Source: Algoriphagus ratkowskyi (GTDB taxonomy: Bacteria > Bacteroidota > Bacteroidia > Cytophagales > Cyclobacteriaceae). From it: a stretch of DNA of 64,000 nucleotides. Of this stretch, positions 1 through 9,047 are shown piece after piece. Made by a program: the position numbers and the translations under genes. The notes under the pieces were generated by a model. It made no database searches. It was not told where the DNA came from and saw only the letters and a list, made by a program, of their open reading frames with translations. The DNA lies in NCBI RefSeq assembly GCF_002150505.1, contig NZ_MSSV01000016.1, positions 62,001-126,000 of the forward strand, in the 5' to 3' direction. The stretch's first letter is position 1. Each line of letters begins with the position of its first letter.

Positions 1-1459
1 CATCGTTTCGATTGAGAAATACTGGGTTTTCGGCTTTATTCCCGATTTGAATTACTGGCGGATTTACTAGATTTTCCTCGTTTATCAATTCTCTATAGAT
101 CCCATCCATTTCTGACTTCAACTCAAGAGCTTTCGCGGAGTTGCTTGCTGATAGATTTTGCTGCTCATAAGGATCTTTGCTCAGATCAAAGAGGTCAAAG
201 CTTTCTATACTGGAATTGTAATCCGTATTCCCAACCAATTTCCAACCTTCTTTCTGAATGGAAATGTTCTCATAAAGCTCAGGGTACTTACGCGTCCAGT
301 AGGCAAAATAGCTTCGATCTGGTGTGCTGCTTTTTTCTCCCTTAATCAAAGGAAGCATGCTATGACCATCAATTTTCCGATCAGTTGGCACCTCAAATCC
401 AACGAGCTCTGCCAGCGTAGGCATCACATCCAAGTGCGCAGATAGTGTGTTGACTTCCTTATTGCCTTTGAAACCGTCTGGGTAACGAATGAAAAAAGGC
501 GCTCTTATTCCGCCTTGATAAGCACTGCCTTTACGTCCTTTTAATCCTGCTACAAAGCGCTGTTGCTGGGGACCATTGTCAGTCATGAAGATAACTATGG
601 TATTTTCTTCTATTCCTAGCTCTTCGAGTTTTAGGAAAAGCTTTTTCAGATTATCATCGATGTTTTCCACCATCGCATAGACTTTTCTCGCGGCCTCTTT
701 ATCCCCTTCTGACATAGGATAGAATGGCTTCCCATCTTCGCCAAAACCGGCTGACGGATCTATGTCCTTATATTTTTGATAATACTCATCTGGAACTTGA
801 AGTGGCGTATGGGGCGCATTGAAGGATAAATAGGTGAAAAATGGTTTGTCTTTATTCTTCTCTATGAAGTTGATCGCCTCAGTTGCGAAAATATCGGAGC
901 AGTATCCCTCATAGCTTTCTTGCTCATTGTTATGCCAAAGAACCGGGTCAAAATAGCTTCGATCTCCTTGATAATAGGTAGTGAAATCACCCACTTGGCC
1001 CATTCCGCCAGAAAGGTGAATGACTGACTCATCAAACCCCTGATCGCTCGGACGCATAGGGTAATTGTCTCCCAAATGCCATTTTCCGAAAATTCCAGTT
1101 ACGTAATTTTTAGATTTTAAAAGTTCGGCAATCGTGACTTCGGACTCTGCCATCATCGCGCCGCCATTGTAGGTGTCACGAACTCCAGTTCTCAGAGAAT
1201 ATCTTCCTGTCATCAGGCTAGCTCGTGTAGGAGCACAAACTGGAGATACATAGAAATTGGTGAATCGGACACTCTCCGCTGCAAATGCATCTATCGTTGG
1301 CGTATTGATATGAGGATTGCCATTTGTTCCCAAGTCACCGTAGCCTTGATCATCGGTGATGATGAGGATTACATTGGGAGATTTAGTTTTTTGCTGCGCA
1401 AAGCTAAAACTGAAGGAGATGAAAAAAACTAAGGTAAAAAGGGAACGATGAATGTGCAT
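1..1459 (-). CDS. Sulfatase, Cys-type (3' end cut by window edge)
   Basis: Hydrolyses sulfate esters, probably on polysaccharides, in the periplasm. The reading frame runs from an ATG at 1459 to the window edge (486 codons) without a stop, so the C-terminus is missing. Residues 1-21 form a Sec signal peptide ending in SFAQ. The N-terminal metal site reads ITDDQGYGD (about residues 34-42). The sulfatase signature CAPTRASLMTGR starts at Cys75; in this family that Cys is converted to formylglycine by a separate maturase, which is not in the window. Later motifs include GKWHLGD and a TDNGPQQ metal-site segment. It is a typical Bacteroidota sulfatase; the substrate cannot be told from sequence. 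The next gene upstream is the helicase, also on the minus strand but 231 bp away, so it is probably transcribed separately. Confidence 0.93.
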   Translation of the reverse strand, partial: MHIHRSLFTLVFFISFSFSFAQQKTKSPNVILIITDDQGYGDLGTNGNPHINTPTIDAFAAESVRFTNFYVSPVCAPTRASLMTGRYSLRTGVRDTYNGGAMMAESEVTIAELLKSKNYVTGIFGKWHLGDNYPMRPSDQGFDESVIHLSGGMGQVGDFTTYYQGDRSYFDPVLWHNNEQESYEGYCSDIFATEAINFIEKNKDKPFFTYLSFNAPHTPLQVPDEYYQKYKDIDPSAGFGEDGKPFYPMSEGDKEAARKVYAMVENIDDNLKKLFLKLEELGIEENTIVIFMTDNGPQQQRFVAGLKGRKGSAYQGGIRAPFFIRYPDGFKGNKEVNTLSAHLDVMPTLAELVGFEVPTDRKIDGHSMLPLIKGEKSSTPDRSYFAYWTRKYPELYENISIQKEGWKLVGNTDYNSSIESFDLFDLSKDPYEQQNLSASNSAKALELKSEMDGIYRELINEENLVNPPVIQIGNKAENPVFLNRND

Positions 1460-1537
1460 TAGACTAAAATTAGGTGGTAACAATAGTCTAAAAATATATT
1501 CTTTTGGGAGAAATGCTATCCTGTTATGAATTTGGGC

Positions 1538-1565
1538 GGTCATAAAGATCAGTAATTTTATGACC
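1538..1565. repeat. 9-bp perfect inverted repeat upstream of the sulfatase
   Basis: GGTCATAAA and TTTATGACC are separated by 10 nt, about 80 bp before the sulfatase start codon. The arms lack a U-run on either side, so an operator is more likely than a terminator. No regulator gene is adjacent. Confidence 0.35.
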
Positions 1566-1690
1566 TACCTATCAGAATTAGAAGTTTTTTGGCAAGGATA
1601 AATCCCCCTGATCCCGTTTAAAAAAAAAGGGAAATTGCCAAATTGCACCATCAATAATTTATTCTAGGAATACAGGTATTGTAAGCTGAT

Positions 1691-2824
1691 TTAAAACTCA
1701 ATCTCATCTATACTTCTCAGCTGAACATGCTTTTTCATCTTCTTTTGGATGATTTTGAAGTGATGCAATTCTTCCTCTGATACCAAAGAAATAGCCTCTC
1801 CAGTTGCTCCTGCACGCCCAGTTCTACCGATTCTATGCACATAGTCTTTTGGTGAGCGAGGCAATTCGTAATTGATCACCAATGGTAAAAACTTGATGTC
1901 AATTCCTCTTGCTGCCAAATCAGTGGCTACAAGAATTCTTGTTTTCCCAGATTTGAATGTATGCAATGCTTCGGTTCTAGCACCTTGGCTTTTGTCCCCA
2001 TGAAAAGCCAATGCTTCAATCCCGTTTTTGTTGAGTTTGGTAACGATGTTGTCCGCTGCACGGATAGAAGATGCAAAAACCAAAATCTGTGACCAGTCGC
2101 CTGAGTTTATCAAATAACGAAGAAAAGGCCCTTTTGACTCCATAGGAACACGGTACGCATACTGTTCGATAAGATCAGGAGAAACAGTGTCTGGTTCGGC
2201 AGAGATTCTAACAGGCTCATGGAGCATCTCGTTGATCAAATCTTCTACAGATTCTTCACTTGTCGCCGAGAAAAGTATGTTTTGACGTTTTTTAGGAAGT
2301 CTTTCTAGAATTTGATCCACTTCTTCTTTGAAGCCCATATTCAAAACCTTATCTGCTTCATCCAAAACTAGAACTTCCACTTGATTAAGATTAAGCGAGT
2401 TCTTTGAAAGTAGATCCAATAATCGACCCGGTGTGGCTACCAAAATATCCGTTCCGTAGATCTTCATCATCTGCGGGTTGATTGAAACTCCTCCGAAAAC
2501 AGCCAAAGCTTTTACTGGTCTAGTCAAAAAACGCGCAAAGTTCTCCGTGACTTCAGCAACTTGGCTAGCCAGTTCCCGAGTAGGAACAAGCACAAGAATA
2601 GGAATCATTCTACCTTTATTTGGCTCTTTTTCCTGAAGTCTCTGAAGAATAGGGAGGATGTATGAAGCAGTCTTTCCAGAACCAGTAGGCGCGATACCAA
2701 GCACATCTTTCTTCTGCAAAATAGCGGGGATAGCTTCTATCTGTATAGGATAAGGGCTATCATAATTAGCCTTTTTGATAGCGTCAAGTATTTGCTTGGA
2801 AAGTCCTAAATCTGAAAAGTTCAT
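1691..2824 (-). CDS. DEAD-box ATP-dependent RNA helicase
   Basis: ATP-dependent RNA unwinding, cytoplasmic; related proteins act in ribosome assembly and mRNA turnover. The protein begins with a Q motif (FSDLGL...YPIQIEAIP), followed by motif I APTGSGKT (about residues 45-52), motif Ia PTRELA, motif II DEAD (VLDEADK), motif III SAT (FSATS), and motif VI HRIGRTGRAG near residue 340. At 377 residues it holds the two RecA domains with almost no C-terminal tail, unlike RhlE or CsdA proteins with long basic tails, so it is the minimal-core type. The ATG at 2824 fits the usual short N-terminus. It stands alone, downstream of the ferredoxin gene on the same strand. Confidence 0.93.
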   Translation of the reverse strand: MNFSDLGLSKQILDAIKKANYDSPYPIQIEAIPAILQKKDVLGIAPTGSGKTASYILPILQRLQEKEPNKGRMIPILVLVPTRELASQVAEVTENFARFLTRPVKALAVFGGVSINPQMMKIYGTDILVATPGRLLDLLSKNSLNLNQVEVLVLDEADKVLNMGFKEEVDQILERLPKKRQNILFSATSEESVEDLINEMLHEPVRISAEPDTVSPDLIEQYAYRVPMESKGPFLRYLINSGDWSQILVFASSIRAADNIVTKLNKNGIEALAFHGDKSQGARTEALHTFKSGKTRILVATDLAARGIDIKFLPLVINYELPRSPKDYVHRIGRTGRAGATGEAISLVSEEELHHFKIIQKKMKKHVQLRSIDEIEF

Positions 2825-2909
2825 GAGTTTGTATTTTGCGCAAAGTTAAGTGATAGAAATTAGAGCCGAGTTGTTAGGAAGTTTGATTATCGAAAAATCA
2901 ATTCATTAG

Positions 2910-3242
2910 TTAAATATCTAATCTGCTATCTACGACTAGCCAGCTTGTGCCTTCTAATTCTGAGGTGATTTCCAATTGACAGGAAAGTCTAATCGAAGCA
3001 TAATCTTCATTGGGATACTCGGACAAGAGATTTGCTTCCTCTGTATCAATTGGTCCAGTTGCACTGCCTTTTACTTGCTTGACTATGCAGGTGCCGCACC
3101 AAATTCTCCCTTTACAATCACCAATATCTTCCAGAAGCTCATTGACGATCAGCTCCATCAAAGATGGGTAGGACTTCTGCTGGGTTACTATTTCATGTAT
3201 TTTCCCAATAGTATCTATAAGTGTAAAGGTGATTCGCGACAT
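2910..3242 (-). CDS. 2Fe-2S ferredoxin-like protein
   Basis: Small electron carrier with a [2Fe-2S] cluster. The cluster ligands are visible as C-x5-C-x2-C in GDCKGRIWCGTC (about residues 42-53), with the fourth ligand in RLSCQL near residue 86. This is the adrenodoxin-type spacing rather than the plant type. The length of 110 residues is normal for the family. The N-terminal strands (ITFTLIDTIGKIHEI) fit the beta-grasp fold. No redox partner is next to it, so the electron acceptor is unknown. It lies 85 bp upstream of the helicase on the same strand and divergently from the cytochrome-type dehydrogenase. Confidence 0.85.
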   Translation of the reverse strand: MSRITFTLIDTIGKIHEIVTQQKSYPSLMELIVNELLEDIGDCKGRIWCGTCIVKQVKGSATGPIDTEEANLLSEYPNEDYASIRLSCQLEITSELEGTSWLVVDSRLDI

Positions 3243-3520
3243 TAGAACTTAGCGTGCTTCATAGCGGGATTGGATTTTACTTTTTTTCATAAAAGCAGAC
3301 TGTCTAAAGTAAAGAAAATGTATTAAAGCGTGGTAGAAAAGGAATAAACCTAAGTTTGTATGAAATCATCAGTTTTCTATCTACCGTTATTGTAATTCCT
3401 GTTTGTGTATCAGCCGAATATGTGTCAAATTGTACAGACCCTTTTTTATGCTTTCCATATTTATATAGACAAGCTTGAATTAGGTTGCCTAGATCAAACC
3501 CAAAATCCAGTAGTTGTAGT

Positions 3521-6073
3521 ATGTCGATTACCCGAAGTATATCTTACTTTTTTGCAGTAATGATTTTGGCCTCTTGTGCCAAAAATACCAGTGATGATCC
3601 CTCAAACCCTTCTCCTGCAAGAACTGCTGAGGAAGAATTAGCGACTTTTCAATTAGAATCTGGATTTGCTATTCAGTTAGTAGCGGCCGAACCTATGGTG
3701 GAGGAACCTGTTTTTATCACTTTTGATGAAGATGCAAGACTATGGGTAATAGAGATGCGCGGATTTATGACCGATACATTGGGGTCTGAAGAGGATAAAC
3801 CCATAGGGAGAATCTCCATTTTGGAAGATAAAGATGGGGATGGGGTGATGGACAAAAGGACCATTTACATGGATAGTTTGATTATGCCTCGTGCCCTTGG
3901 TTTTTTTGCGGATGGAGTTTTGGTAGCGGAAAATAGTGCGCTTTGGGTGACACAGGACTTGGATGGAGATATGAAAGCTGATACCAAGATTTTGTTGGAT
4001 TCAACATATGCTTCATCAGGAAATCCGGAGCATTCAGACAATGGCTTGCTTCGAAACGTTGATAACTGGTATTACAATGCAAAGTCAAAAATCAGATATA
4101 AATATCAGAGTGGGGAATGGATCAGAGAATTGACCGAATTCCGTGGGCAGTGGGGAATTAGCCAAGATGATCAGGGAAGACTGTTTTACAATTACAATTG
4201 GTCGCAACTTCATGCAGACTTAGTTCCTCCCAATTATCTTTCTCGAAACCCCAACCATAGTCCATCCACTGGGATCGATCATGGAGTGGCGCAGGATCGT
4301 AGAGTTTATCCTATTCGGGCCACTCCTGCAGTAAATAGGGGTTATATACCGGGAGTTTTGGATGAAAATCAAAGGCTCATGGAATTCACAGCTGCCTGTT
4401 CTCCTTTGGTTTTCAGAAGCACACTTTTTCCGGAGGAATATTATGGAAATGCATTTGTGGCTGAGCCAGCAGGTAATCTTGTGAAGAGGAATGTCTTGGC
4501 AGAGAATGGGAATACTATCACTGGAATTGATCCAAATCCTGGGAAGGAGTTCTTGGCTTCAACTGATGAGCGTTTTCGTCCTTCCGATTTTGCAACTGGA
4601 CCTGATGGCGCGCTATACGTTGCCGATATGTATCGCGGTTTGATCCAGCATGGAGAATATCTCACGCCATATTTGGCTCAGCAAACAGCGGATAGAGGTT
4701 TGCTGATGCCTATTCATTTGGGTAGAATTTGGAGGATTGTTCCTGAAGGAAAAAGCAAACGAGCAATGCCAAAACTTTCTCAAGCGACTAATGAAGAGTT
4801 AATCGCATTTCTTTCTGACAAAGACGGCTGGTACAGAGATATGGCTCAGCGACTGTTGGTGGAGAGAAATGATAAAAGTGTGAAGGAAGAATTGATGAAA
4901 GTCATTTCTGATTCAAATTCTAGCGAGATGGGCCGATTCCATGCACTGTGGACTTTGGAAGGGCTGGGCGTACTTTCCGAAAATTTTCTTATTTCAGTTT
5001 TCGAGCAATCTTCTGGCTTGATACAAAGTACTGCGCTTAGACTGTTAGAGCCATTTGCGCAAGCATCTTCTGCAATAGGATCAAAACTAGCTATAGCTAT
5101 GCAGGATGCAGCTGCAGAAGCAACACATGAAGAAGCTCTTCAACTTGCCTTGAGTAGTTATGTGCTTTCTGCAGATGAAGCTGGAAAAATGCTAACTGCA
5201 ATTTTTAAGTTATATGGAGAAGATGCCCTTATTCGGGATGCAATGATGAGCAGTTTGGCTGGGAGAGAATATGGTTTCTTGAAAAAGCTCTGGGTGTCTG
5301 CAGATTGGGAGAAGCAGGATCAGATCAAAGAGATTTTGCTTGAAACACTTGCTACTTCAGTATTGAAAAATGGAAATGCTTCTGAAGTTAATTGCCTTTT
5401 GAGCATGGCTGATGCTAAAAAGCTAGGTTGGAAAGAGAATATATTGATTTCCGGAATGTCTATTCAGGCTGCCAATTTAAAGGACAAGGAACCAATAGCG
5501 CTAAAATTTGAACCTTCGCTTTTCAAGCGAACTGACCTCCCGATCGATGGAAATCGTCTGGATATGTTAATGAGAATATTTTCTTGGCCTGGCTTTGAAC
5601 CTTCTCAGGTAGCTGTGGCTGAAAGCCAGTTGGATGAAAAGGGAATGCAGCAATTTGCACAAGGCCGGCAGAAATTCCTCATAACCTGTGCAGGATGCCA
5701 TGGGTCTGATGGAGGAGGAGCTCCGAGAATGGGGCCACCTTTGACGAATTCTGAGTGGGTATTGGGAGATGAGCGAAGACTTGCGATGATTTTACTGCAT
5801 GGTTTGGAAGGTCCAATTGATGTGGCTGGAAAAACCTACGATGCGCCTGATATTCTACCTGTTATGCCAGCTCATTCTACCATGGATGATGGAAGTATAG
5901 CAGCAATTTTGACTTATATTAGAAATGAGTGGGGCAATCAAGCTCCACCAATATCAGGTCGTACAGTCAGCAAAACTCGCCTCACCACTCAAGGGAGAGT
6001 ATATCCTTGGAAAGCAACTGAGTTGAATGAGTATATCGAAGCTTTGCCTCCTGAGGAAGCCCCAAAACCCTGA
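3521..6073 (+). CDS. PVC-type dehydrogenase lipoprotein with HEAT repeats and C-terminal cytochrome c
   Basis: Predicted exported oxidoreductase. I chose the ATG at 3521, which places a lipoprotein signal peptide (SYFFAVMILASC, lipobox Cys at about residue 19) at the very start; a TTG at 3485 would put 12 polar residues in front of it. Residues 35-420 look like the beta-propeller sugar/alcohol dehydrogenase domain found in the so-called membrane-bound dehydrogenase family (FALQL-like opening, GPDGALYVADMYRG near the end). A helical, HEAT-like stretch follows at 425-640. A class I cytochrome c domain closes the protein, with the heme site CAGCH (about residue 725) and a distal Met in ILPVMPAH. 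Electrons from substrate oxidation would pass to the heme. It is only 3 nt upstream of the TIM-barrel gene, so the two probably act together on a sugar. Confidence 0.88.
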   Translation: MSITRSISYFFAVMILASCAKNTSDDPSNPSPARTAEEELATFQLESGFAIQLVAAEPMVEEPVFITFDEDARLWVIEMRGFMTDTLGSEEDKPIGRISILEDKDGDGVMDKRTIYMDSLIMPRALGFFADGVLVAENSALWVTQDLDGDMKADTKILLDSTYASSGNPEHSDNGLLRNVDNWYYNAKSKIRYKYQSGEWIRELTEFRGQWGISQDDQGRLFYNYNWSQLHADLVPPNYLSRNPNHSPSTGIDHGVAQDRRVYPIRATPAVNRGYIPGVLDENQRLMEFTAACSPLVFRSTLFPEEYYGNAFVAEPAGNLVKRNVLAENGNTITGIDPNPGKEFLASTDERFRPSDFATGPDGALYVADMYRGLIQHGEYLTPYLAQQTADRGLLMPIHLGRIWRIVPEGKSKRAMPKLSQATNEELIAFLSDKDGWYRDMAQRLLVERNDKSVKEELMKVISDSNSSEMGRFHALWTLEGLGVLSENFLISVFEQSSGLIQSTALRLLEPFAQASSAIGSKLAIAMQDAAAEATHEEALQLALSSYVLSADEAGKMLTAIFKLYGEDALIRDAMMSSLAGREYGFLKKLWVSADWEKQDQIKEILLETLATSVLKNGNASEVNCLLSMADAKKLGWKENILISGMSIQAANLKDKEPIALKFEPSLFKRTDLPIDGNRLDMLMRIFSWPGFEPSQVAVAESQLDEKGMQQFAQGRQKFLITCAGCHGSDGGGAPRMGPPLTNSEWVLGDERRLAMILLHGLEGPIDVAGKTYDAPDILPVMPAHSTMDDGSIAAILTYIRNEWGNQAPPISGRTVSKTRLTTQGRVYPWKATELNEYIEALPPEEAPKP

Positions 6074-6076
6074 CCT

Positions 6077-7177
6077 ATGAAAGACCTGAATGCTAATTTT
6101 ACCGGTTTTGATTCTAACAGAAGAAATTTCATCAAGACCGCAAGCTTGGGAGCAATGGCGATGAGCTTTCCAATGCCTAGTATTCCAGATTTTCTAAAGG
6201 ATGATCCGATGGGAATAGTCGTGCATTCCTATGCTGCTAGATGGCATTCTGATACCCCTAGCTCAAAATATCCCGGATTTGAAAATGCACTCAGTTTGAT
6301 GCAGCATTGCAAGGCTATAGGAGCAGGAGGGGTTCAGACAGTGGTGAATGGATGGGCTACCGATTTTGCAAAACAAGTGCGGGATGTACGCGAAAAAACT
6401 GGTTTGTATCTGGAAGGAAGCATTGCGCTTCCCAAGTCAAAAGATGAGTTAGCGAAATTTGAATCAGAAGTTTTAGCTGCGAAGGAAGCTGGTGCAAGCC
6501 TACTTAGAACTGCCTGTTTGAGTGGACGTAGATATGTGAATTTTAAGACAAAAGAGGAATTTCAGGAGTTTAGAAAAAACGCGTTACAATCCATAGAACT
6601 GGCCGAGCCTATAGTAAGAAAACACAAGATCAAATTGGCGGTAGAAAATCATAAGGATTGGACTGCAAAAGAGCTGGAAGCAATTATTGTTAACCTTGGA
6701 AGTGAATGGGTGGGAGTGACCTTGGATTTCGGTAATAATCTATCTTTCATGGAGAATCCTAATGAAGTTATCGAAACTTTGGCTCCCTATGCGTTTTCCA
6801 CGCATGTGAAAGATATGGGTGTGAAAAGCTATGCCGATGGTTTTTTGCTTTCTGAGGTGCCCTTGGGAGAGGGAGTTGTTGATCTGAAATCAGCTGTTGC
6901 ATTATGCAAAAAGCATAATCCAGACATTAACTTTAGCTTGGAAATGATCACACGTGATCCACTAGAAATCCCAACTTTGACCGAAAGTTATTATAACACC
7001 TTCGATCACCTGTCTGGTTTAGAGGTGGCAAGAATAGATCGCTTGATCCATAAAAATGAGTTCAAAGGTGAATTGCCTCATGTAACAGGAATGTCTAAAG
7101 AAGAGCAATTGGCTTATGAAGAGCATAACGTTTTAGCATGCTTGAGTTACAGCAGAAATTCCTTAGGATTGGTTTAA
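6077..7177 (+). CDS. Sugar phosphate isomerase/epimerase-like TIM barrel, Tat-exported
   Basis: Xylose-isomerase-like TIM barrel (AP endonuclease family 2 fold). A Tat-type start is present: NRRNFIKTASLGAMAMSFP at residues 14-32, so the enzyme is exported folded. Likely metal ligands are in VENHKD (Glu), TLDFGNN (Asp), STHVKD (His) and SLEMITRD (Glu), the order expected for the family. The length of 366 residues is normal. It follows the cytochrome-type dehydrogenase by 3 nt and almost certainly shares its transcript. Such pairs are common in Bacteroidota and Planctomycetes, where they are thought to process oxidised sugars such as 3-keto sugars; that role is inferred from family context, not visible in the sequence. 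Confidence 0.87.
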   Translation: MKDLNANFTGFDSNRRNFIKTASLGAMAMSFPMPSIPDFLKDDPMGIVVHSYAARWHSDTPSSKYPGFENALSLMQHCKAIGAGGVQTVVNGWATDFAKQVRDVREKTGLYLEGSIALPKSKDELAKFESEVLAAKEAGASLLRTACLSGRRYVNFKTKEEFQEFRKNALQSIELAEPIVRKHKIKLAVENHKDWTAKELEAIIVNLGSEWVGVTLDFGNNLSFMENPNEVIETLAPYAFSTHVKDMGVKSYADGFLLSEVPLGEGVVDLKSAVALCKKHNPDINFSLEMITRDPLEIPTLTESYYNTFDHLSGLEVARIDRLIHKNEFKGELPHVTGMSKEEQLAYEEHNVLACLSYSRNSLGLV

Positions 7178-7250
7178 GTGGTTTTTAAAAAATGTGTAAA
7201 ATCAATGTGATTATCAGTAATGATGCAACTAGTCTTATTTTCTTTGGTTT

Positions 7251-7288
7251 GCTGGCCCGAAGACCGAAGACCGGTGACCGAAGTAGCC
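7251..7288 (+). repeat. Dispersed intergenic repeat A, copy 1
   Basis: GC-rich segment with the direct submotif GAAGACCGAAGACCGG followed by TGACCGAAGTAGCC, in an otherwise AT-rich spacer between the TIM-barrel and SDR genes. Related copies lie at 11431-11468 (inverted) and 12256-12291. It carries no protein feature. Confidence 0.6.
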
Positions 7289-7397
7289 TCAATCCTAGCT
7301 TTAACCACTTCCTTTAATGCTATACTGGCAGAAAAGTGGATATACATATAAATCAATAATTAATATCTAACCATTAACCTATTAACCCTTAACTATC

Positions 7398-8180
7398 ATG
7401 TCTGAAAAATTACCAGGAATCAAACTTTTTGACCTAAGCGGAAAAGCAGCTATTATCACCGGTGGCTCGAAAGGTCTAGGCTTAGCCATGGCGGAGGGAC
7501 TTGCTTCAGCTGGATCGAATGTGATGCTAGTAAGTAGAACACTGAAAGAAGCTGAGGAATCAGCTAAGAGAATCTCTGAATTATATGGAGTGAAAGCAAT
7601 AGCTTTTGAAGCGGATGTAGTGGATAAGGATCAGACAGAAGCCATGGCAAAAGCGGCTTTTGATGCCTTTGGAAGTATAGATATTCTGATCAATAGTGCA
7701 GGAATCAATATTCGCGGTGCGATCGATGAATTGCAACTGGAAGAATTCAGCAAAGTGATGGATATCAATGTTACTGGAACTTGGCTTTGCTGTAAGGCTG
7801 TCACCCCCTATATGAAGGAAGCTGGCAAGGGAAGCATTATCAATTTAGCCAGCACCTTGGGATTGGTTGGACTATCAAATAGAACTCCGTATGCATCTAG
7901 CAAAGGAGCAGTAGTTCAGATGACTAGAGCGCTTGGTTTGGAGTTTGCACCATTCAATATCACGGTGAATGCGATCTGTCCTGGGCCATTTTTGACGGAA
8001 ATGAATTTGCCGATTGCTGATACAGAAGAAGGGAAGAAATTTATTGTGGGTGCTACTGCACTTGGCAGATGGGGGAGAATGGAAGAAATCCAGGGAGCAG
8101 CCATTTACCTGGCTTCAGCTGCAGGAACGTACATGGTGGGCTCGATGCTGACTGTAGATGGGGGATGGACAGCGAGGTAG
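7398..8180 (+). CDS. SDR oxidoreductase, gluconate 5-dehydrogenase-like
   Basis: NAD(P)-dependent classical short-chain dehydrogenase. The cofactor site is TGGSKGLG (residues 21-28), the NNAG motif is the variant NSAG, the catalytic Ser is in INLAST and the catalytic YxxxK is YASSK (about residues 157-161). The PGPF and MLTVDGGW motifs close the fold. The N-terminus (IKLFDLSGKAAIITGG) and the NSAGINIRG segment are most like gluconate 5-dehydrogenase and 2-deoxy-D-gluconate 3-dehydrogenase, but substrate assignment within SDRs is weak. The ATG at 7398 is preceded by AT-rich sequence without a clear Shine-Dalgarno. A 220-bp spacer containing repeat A separates it from the TIM-barrel gene; a shared role in oxidised-sugar metabolism is inferred. 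Confidence 0.88.
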   Translation: MSEKLPGIKLFDLSGKAAIITGGSKGLGLAMAEGLASAGSNVMLVSRTLKEAEESAKRISELYGVKAIAFEADVVDKDQTEAMAKAAFDAFGSIDILINSAGINIRGAIDELQLEEFSKVMDINVTGTWLCCKAVTPYMKEAGKGSIINLASTLGLVGLSNRTPYASSKGAVVQMTRALGLEFAPFNITVNAICPGPFLTEMNLPIADTEEGKKFIVGATALGRWGRMEEIQGAAIYLASAAGTYMVGSMLTVDGGWTAR

Positions 8181-8316
8181 TTTGAGATAAATGATGTCTA
8201 GTGGCGGCGCGCCGGCACAGCGTTTTGTTAATACTTTATAAATCAGAGACTCTCAAAATCTCTTAGGATGGCAAATCCTCGGATAGTCCTTCGGAATTAC
8301 AAATTCAAAAGAACAG

Positions 8317-8346
8317 AAAATCACAAGTAATTAGTCTTGTGATTTT
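8317..8346. terminator. Bidirectional terminator; minus-strand stop codon lies in its loop
   Basis: An 11-bp perfect stem (AAAATCACAAG / CTTGTGATTTT) with an 8-nt loop. On the plus strand it is followed by a T-rich run and can end the SDR transcript. On the minus strand the last codons of the 238-residue protein form one arm and the stop codon sits in the loop. Confidence 0.8.
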
Positions 8347-9047
8347 TTGTTTTTAAGTCTTTCAAGTGAATTCTCAGCATAGTTTCTATACCACTCTATT
8401 TCGCAGGAAGATGCGTATTCTTCATATTCCCTAATCATCATATCCGGATCTGATTTTCTGATTTTTGCTTCTAAAACAGTTAGTTTTTTTGCCCAATATG
8501 AATGCATTTGATGAATAAGTTTGACCGTATCGATCGGATCATTTACTTCTATAGGAATACCGTAGAAATCAATTATCGATTTTATCACGGGTAAATACTT
8601 ATCATCAAAATTCTCTTCGGTGTCTGTGAGGAGTTCAGCGTATTCTTTCAGATTTATTAGCCTATAATTCTCGGTAGCAATATGACTGTTGTTCAGCGCT
8701 TGAATTGACCAGGTAAGCGCTTTTTCAATTTTGGAAAGCATTCTGTTACTTCGTATTAGTAGATTCAGCGCAAGAAAATATAGTGAAGGCTTGTCTTCCG
8801 GTTCCATATTCTCCACCACAATTTCAAAATGGGCAATAGCATGTTCATAGTTTCCCGCTTCCCAGTAAATATGAGCAATTTGATTATTCTGAATAATCTT
8901 TAGAACCTCGGCATCATATGAACCTTTGACGCCTTCGATGTAGTCATTTATAAGGGTTATTTTATCTGGAAGTTTTGTTTCATTCCCAAAGAGTTTTAAA
9001 ATAAGTTCTGCCGGAAAAATATCTTTTTGAAGTTGTTCTCGGTTCAT
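8331..9047 (-). CDS. Helical TPR-like hypothetical protein
   Basis: I do not recognise a named family. The 238-residue protein has no signal peptide or membrane segment, so it is cytoplasmic. It is rich in alpha-helix; residues 68-125 (IAHIYWEAGNYEHAIAHFE, then ALNLLIRSNRMLSKIEKALT) have the small/large residue spacing of two or three TPR units, suggesting protein binding. Its start codon overlaps the end of the DUF1648 gene by 4 bp (ATGA type), so it is the last gene of the lemA-DUF2207-DUF1648 operon. The stop codon lies within a strong terminator loop. A role as an accessory to that membrane cluster is inferred from position only. Confidence 0.75.
   Translation of the reverse strand: MNREQLQKDIFPAELILKLFGNETKLPDKITLINDYIEGVKGSYDAEVLKIIQNNQIAHIYWEAGNYEHAIAHFEIVVENMEPEDKPSLYFLALNLLIRSNRMLSKIEKALTWSIQALNNSHIATENYRLINLKEYAELLTDTEENFDDKYLPVIKSIIDFYGIPIEVNDPIDTVKLIHQMHSYWAKKLTVLEAKIRKSDPDMMIREYEEYASSCEIEWYRNYAENSLERLKNKKSQD

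Noticed and set aside
3485..3520. Upstream TTG start for the cytochrome-type dehydrogenase.
   Set aside because: It puts 12 polar residues before an otherwise complete lipoprotein signal; the ATG at 3521 fits the family better.
7174..7356. 60-codon minus-strand reading frame after the TIM-barrel gene.
   Set aside because: It runs through repeat A, has no recognisable protein features and no start context; it is most likely chance.
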